Assembly (NCBI GenBank): GCA_018136815.1
Contig: CM030932.1
Span: 9,891,124-9,955,123, forward strand
Source: Isochrysis galbana
Taxonomy: Eukaryota > Haptophyta > Isochrysidales > Isochrysidaceae
Direction of reading: 5' to 3'
Length of the DNA: 64,000 bases
Below, piece after piece: positions 60,625 through 64,000 of this stretch. The notes beneath the pieces are model-generated. The model had not been told where the DNA came from. It searched no databases and worked only from the letters and a program-made list of their open reading frames with translations. Position numbers and translations under genes: made by a program. Each line of letters starts with the position of its first letter. Position 1 is the stretch's first letter.

Positions 60625-61487
60625 TTGATTTCCATCAATCTGAAAAACTTCAGCGTCTCATACCGCTAGAGAGATAACGACTTTCGAGGGGCTTACTATG
60701 GGCACTCGAACTCCTCAGGCGCCTTGAGGAAGACATTTCTCGATTGGTGAGGCGGAGTTTTCATATTCAACTCGCCAGCGGTCCGGCCTCTTCAGCAGAG
60801 GGGGGGGAAATGCTGCGCTGCTGATTCCCTCACGCGCGCAATCCTCCCTTTCTCCCAAAACCCAAAATAGACCTCCATGGGCCGGGCAAGGCGGGGGAGT
60901 CACTCACCGACGCCATGGATTTTCGTGGGGTAATGGGGGTTCGCGGGGGGGGGGGGGAAGGTAAGGGGGGTAACGGGGGAATCCTTGGACACCCAGGAGG
61001 GGTGGAAAACAGTTATTAAAAAGGGCGAGTGACCGGCCCACAACACCGCACTCCTCCACATCGCAGGGGAGAGGTGGGTGAGTGAAATTCTGACGGTGTT
61101 ACCACTGAATAAGAGGTCGGCGGTATTTTTCATTATGAAGAAGGGGAGGGGGGGGGGCAGTTGCCGCCTCGCTAGCGGAGGGGAAACGCTGCGGCTCTCC
61201 CGGGAAGCATTGGCTACACTAACACCTTGCACGCACAAGGGGGAGGCTTGCACAACGCACACAGCACATGTTGACGTCAATAACCTCCCAGTAGAGCAAG
61301 CAAATCGTGCATCTCATCGTTCTACATGAGGCTCTCATGCACCCACGAGCAAGCCTATTGCGGCCTGCGGATCTGTGATGCTCACAAACTGCGCACCGGA
61401 GCCCTCGGACGCGCCCGGCAGCTCACAGTGCACGGGGCCCTCGACAAGATTTCTGAACCCTCGTACTCTCGGCAAGTTGCGCTGCGC
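60625..61487. other. Intergenic stretch downstream of eIF2B beta
   Basis: A G run lies at 60947-60957. No gene recognised. Confidence 0.45.
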
Positions 61488-63480
61488 TCACAGCTCGTGG
61501 TCGTCAGGGTGATAGTATTCTTGGAGGAGTCGGTAGATGTAGCTGGGGTGGTTGGCGCCGATGTTGGTGATGAGGAGCGACACCAAGTCGGGAGGGACGT
61601 AGTCGTAGGCCGCGTTGACCACATGAATTTCCTCGTCGGTCTGGAAATAGCATCAGGGCGAAAGGAGCGTGGGTCGAATCGGGAACTCTCAACGGGCGCA
61701 CATGCACGACAGACGCAAAAGCGGCGCAGGCGCACCTCGTTATACGATAGCAGCGGGTGCGGCGAGAGCAGGGTGTTGAAGTGCTCGGGCCCGGATGGGA
61801 AGAGCGGTGCAAGCTGGTGCATTCCGGCGCACACAACGAGAGGCACCGAGTGGTGGTGCGCGGCGAGCGCGAGCAAGTGGCATGAAGCGGTGGCGTAGAT
61901 GCCGCCATTGGCCATTACGGCATGGGCGCCGACAATCACCTGCAGAGGACGTATGTGTTAGCACGCGCACTGGGCGTTGGCGTAGCGGGACGCAATGGCC
62001 GTGCACGACAACGGCGGCACGAGCGGAACTCTGAGCGGCCGGTGCAGTCCGAGCACTAGGCTTAAAGGCGGACCTTGTTCACTCGCGCCATCATGGCAAA
62101 CACAGCACAGTCAGCGATGAGAGTGGTGGCAATCCCAGCCCTCGCGAGCGCCGCTGCTGTGATGTGCCCCTCGTTGGATGGTGCCGTTTCGGCCACAATC
62201 ACCTGTTTGGGCGAGAGGCGTGACACGTGAGCCGATGAGAGAGAAATTGGACAGAGCTCACACACTCCCCCGCCCGGAGCGCGATTCGTCAGTGGCAAGA
62301 CATCTCGCGCCAGCGCCCTTAGGTCTCAGTGGCCGGGCGAGCGGGGCTGGGCAGGATGGTGCCGTGCGGGCTAGCGCGCGCGCCTCGAACTGCCTCTTCT
62401 TGGCAGCGGCTCGCAGGAAGGCTTCGACGGACGGGTCCTTGGCGTGCGTGAGGATAATTTCGTTGGCGTGGATGTGCTCGATGGCCTGGTCGGCAATCTA
62501 AGCGCAGGCCGAGAGGAAGGGATGTGTGAAAAAGGGGAAGCAAGGGGGTGGAGGAGGGACTTGACGCAAACAGTGTCAGAGCGAGCGCGCCCGTGTGAGA
62601 CCACGGACGAGGCGAGTGAGTCCTCAGGCAGTTTCGGGTGCTGGCACGCCGGGGTCCCCTCAGAACGATACAGAGGGTCGTCCTCAGCAACCACCACTTG
62701 GGTGGTCATCAGAAGAACAGAAATCAAGGAATGTAGATCCTCAGCGGGGAGGCGGCGAGATATTGCGGGTGCGGCGCGGCCAGAAGATGCGGGCGCTGGC
62801 GAGCGGCGAGAAGTTGTGAGCGCAGGGGCATGCGAATGACACGCATGCGGCGGCTCGCAGCGTGCGGTGCGGAGCGCGCGGTATGGCACACGCTGGCCAG
62901 GCGGTGCGCGCTCTCACGTTCTCGTGTGCGGTGGCAATTTCGTCGTCGAGCTCTGTGATCGCGGCGTGGATTGGCTTCTTGAGGTCTTTGGCGCTCTGGC
63001 GCGAGAAGTCGGGCGCCTCGATAGCATCGAGCATCTTCATCAGCGACGGCGCGTCGCCGCCGCTCCCCCCCGCCCCTACTCCTGCTGCCCCCCCCCTCCT
63101 GCTCCTCGACCACCCGCTCCTCCCCCTTCCGCCATTTCCTCTCTAACGATGTGCAGCACCCGGCGGACCATGTTTCCAATTACAAGTTCGTGCGGTTTGG
63201 GCGCGACAAGCAGCGCCCCAGCCCGTCGGATCGAGTCGATCAGCCAAGAGACCTCCCGGACGGCCGTGTGGCTCACTACCTCTCTCAGAATCTTGAGAGT
63301 CTTCCTGGCCATCTCAGTGGAGGACAAGGTGTGGCGGCGCCGGAGGAGGGCAAGGAAGGCGGCAATCTCCTTGAGTACCAGCGCCGGAAGCTCCGAGCCC
63401 AGCTCGAGCCCGCCAGGCCCCGTGGCCGATGAGGCGGCCAGCTTGGGGGAAGGCTTGGGAGAGGCGCGCGACGAGACCAT
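61488..63480 (-). CDS. EIF2B2: Translation initiation factor eIF2B subunit beta
   Basis: Subunit of the guanine-nucleotide exchange factor that recycles eIF2-GDP. Exons on the minus strand: 63480-62918, 62497-62384, 62202-62074, 61939-61736, 61640-61488. They read the family's blocks in order: [140 protein letters not shown] and [17 protein letters not shown] with the [18 protein letters not shown] end. Start at [11 protein letters not shown]. Exon 1 needs one extra G in the run at about 63085-63094 to stay in frame; with it, all exon phases agree (about 387 residues). Intron 2 has a GC donor (FE|GCGCGC). Confidence 0.92.
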
Positions 63481-63800
63481 TGGGGGACGGGGGGGGGGGG
63501 GGGGGAATACCGGGGGGGGGAGAGGCAAAGAGAAGAAAACAACTCCTCGAAAGGTGAAAGGTCGTGTTCCGGTTCCGTCGAATACTTTATACTTTATACT
63601 TTATGCTCTGTAAGAAACGAGCCTCAGCCGCAGAGCAGAAACCCCAGCCGGAGACCATCAACAGCCTAGATTGTCATTGCCAACGTTGTATTTGTCATTG
63701 CGATTGTTAATATTCTAGGAACAAGTAATACAAAGTAATGGCACTCGCACACTCACTATCACTATCACTGTCACTGTCACTATCACTATCATAAACATAC
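63481..63800. other. 5' flank of eIF2B beta; microsatellite
   Basis: Holds a G run at 63489-63505 just upstream of the start codon and a CACTAT-type hexamer repeat at 63745-63795. No gene recognised. Confidence 0.5.
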
Positions 63801-64000
63801 CTATGTCATAGGTAGGGGAGAGGCTACTACAGCTGCTTGGCGCCCCACGCCCCACAGTCTGGCCACCGCCACCTCTTCCGTCTTCCGCCTGCGGCTTCGC
63901 ACCTGCGCTCGCATCTCCGCCCCCGCTTCTTCTTCAGCCAAGGCGGCATGGCTCGACTCGTAAGTGACGTGGAGCCGCGCCATGCTTGCGCGCTCGCAGC
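63801..64000 (-). CDS. Possible end of a gene that continues off the window
   Basis: The minus strand is open from the window edge to a stop at 63801 and reads HVTYESSHAALAEEEAGAEM, then RRRKTEEVAVARLWGVG. No domain. It could be the 3' exon of a gene outside the window, or chance. Confidence 0.25.
   Translation of the reverse strand, partial: CERASMARLHVTYESSHAALAEEEAGAEMRAQVRSRRRKTEEVAVARLWGVGRQAAVVASPLPMT

Overview
The window looks like nuclear DNA of a GC-rich, repeat-laden eukaryotic alga with a red-lineage secondary plastid. The evidence is a nuclear psbU-like gene (PSII extrinsic protein, found in cyanobacteria and red-lineage plastids) with a signal peptide plus lumenal-targeting leader, spliced housekeeping genes (NOP56, eIF2B beta) and Polinton-like-virus-type genes. 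A haptophyte is my best guess; a pelagophyte or another stramenopile is possible. No bacterial operon structure, rRNA or tRNA gene was seen.

Host genes, left to right: GRF/CCHC zinc-finger protein (0.16-1.27 kb, +); NOP56, seven recognised coding exons (9.6-12.2 kb, -); glycan-enzyme-like protein (16.7-17.9 kb, +, two exons); two-KH RNA-binding protein (23.6-25.3 kb, +); 2OG-Fe(II) oxygenase (27.0-27.8 kb, -); LRR transmembrane protein (30.0-33.1 kb, -, two exons); class V aminotransferase with a mitochondrial-type leader (38.0-40.0 kb, +, three exons); PsbU (47.4-47.9 kb, -); GNAT acetyltransferase (50.5-51.0 kb, -); F-box protein (52.1-52.7 kb, -); a disordered unknown protein (56.4-58.1 kb, -); ankyrin protein (58.7-59.3 kb, +); eIF2B beta (61.5-63.5 kb, -, five exons). 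Two broken ankyrin fragments lie at 2 and 19 kb.

Mobile DNA fills most of the rest. One LINE superfamily, whose ORF1 starts with Met-Glu-Arg-Ala, left ten recognisable 5' ends but only three 3' ends. Its 5' end is a short perfect hairpin just upstream of the start codon, and the stem is kept with different sequences in different subfamilies. One copy (34.3-36.3 kb) is an internally deleted ORF1-ORF2 fusion that is still open for 554 codons. Another copy is interrupted by an 884-bp non-autonomous DNA transposon with 22-bp inverted ends and a 6-bp target duplication. Other multi-copy families lie at 19/36.7/54.4 kb and 21.7/51.3/59.7 kb.

Two virus-like segments stand out. At 40.85-44.8 kb is a broken Polinton-like-virus remnant with capsid-like pieces, a DUF5754-like protein, a DUF5871-like protein and a GIY-YIG nuclease. 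At 19.5-21.6 kb is a cluster with a giant-virus-type conserved protein, a myristoyl/transmembrane protein and paired small helical ORFs. At 5.1-7.0 kb about ten palindromic units with two alternating loop types form an unusual array. Long (GA)n/(CT)n and poly-G tracts border many genes.
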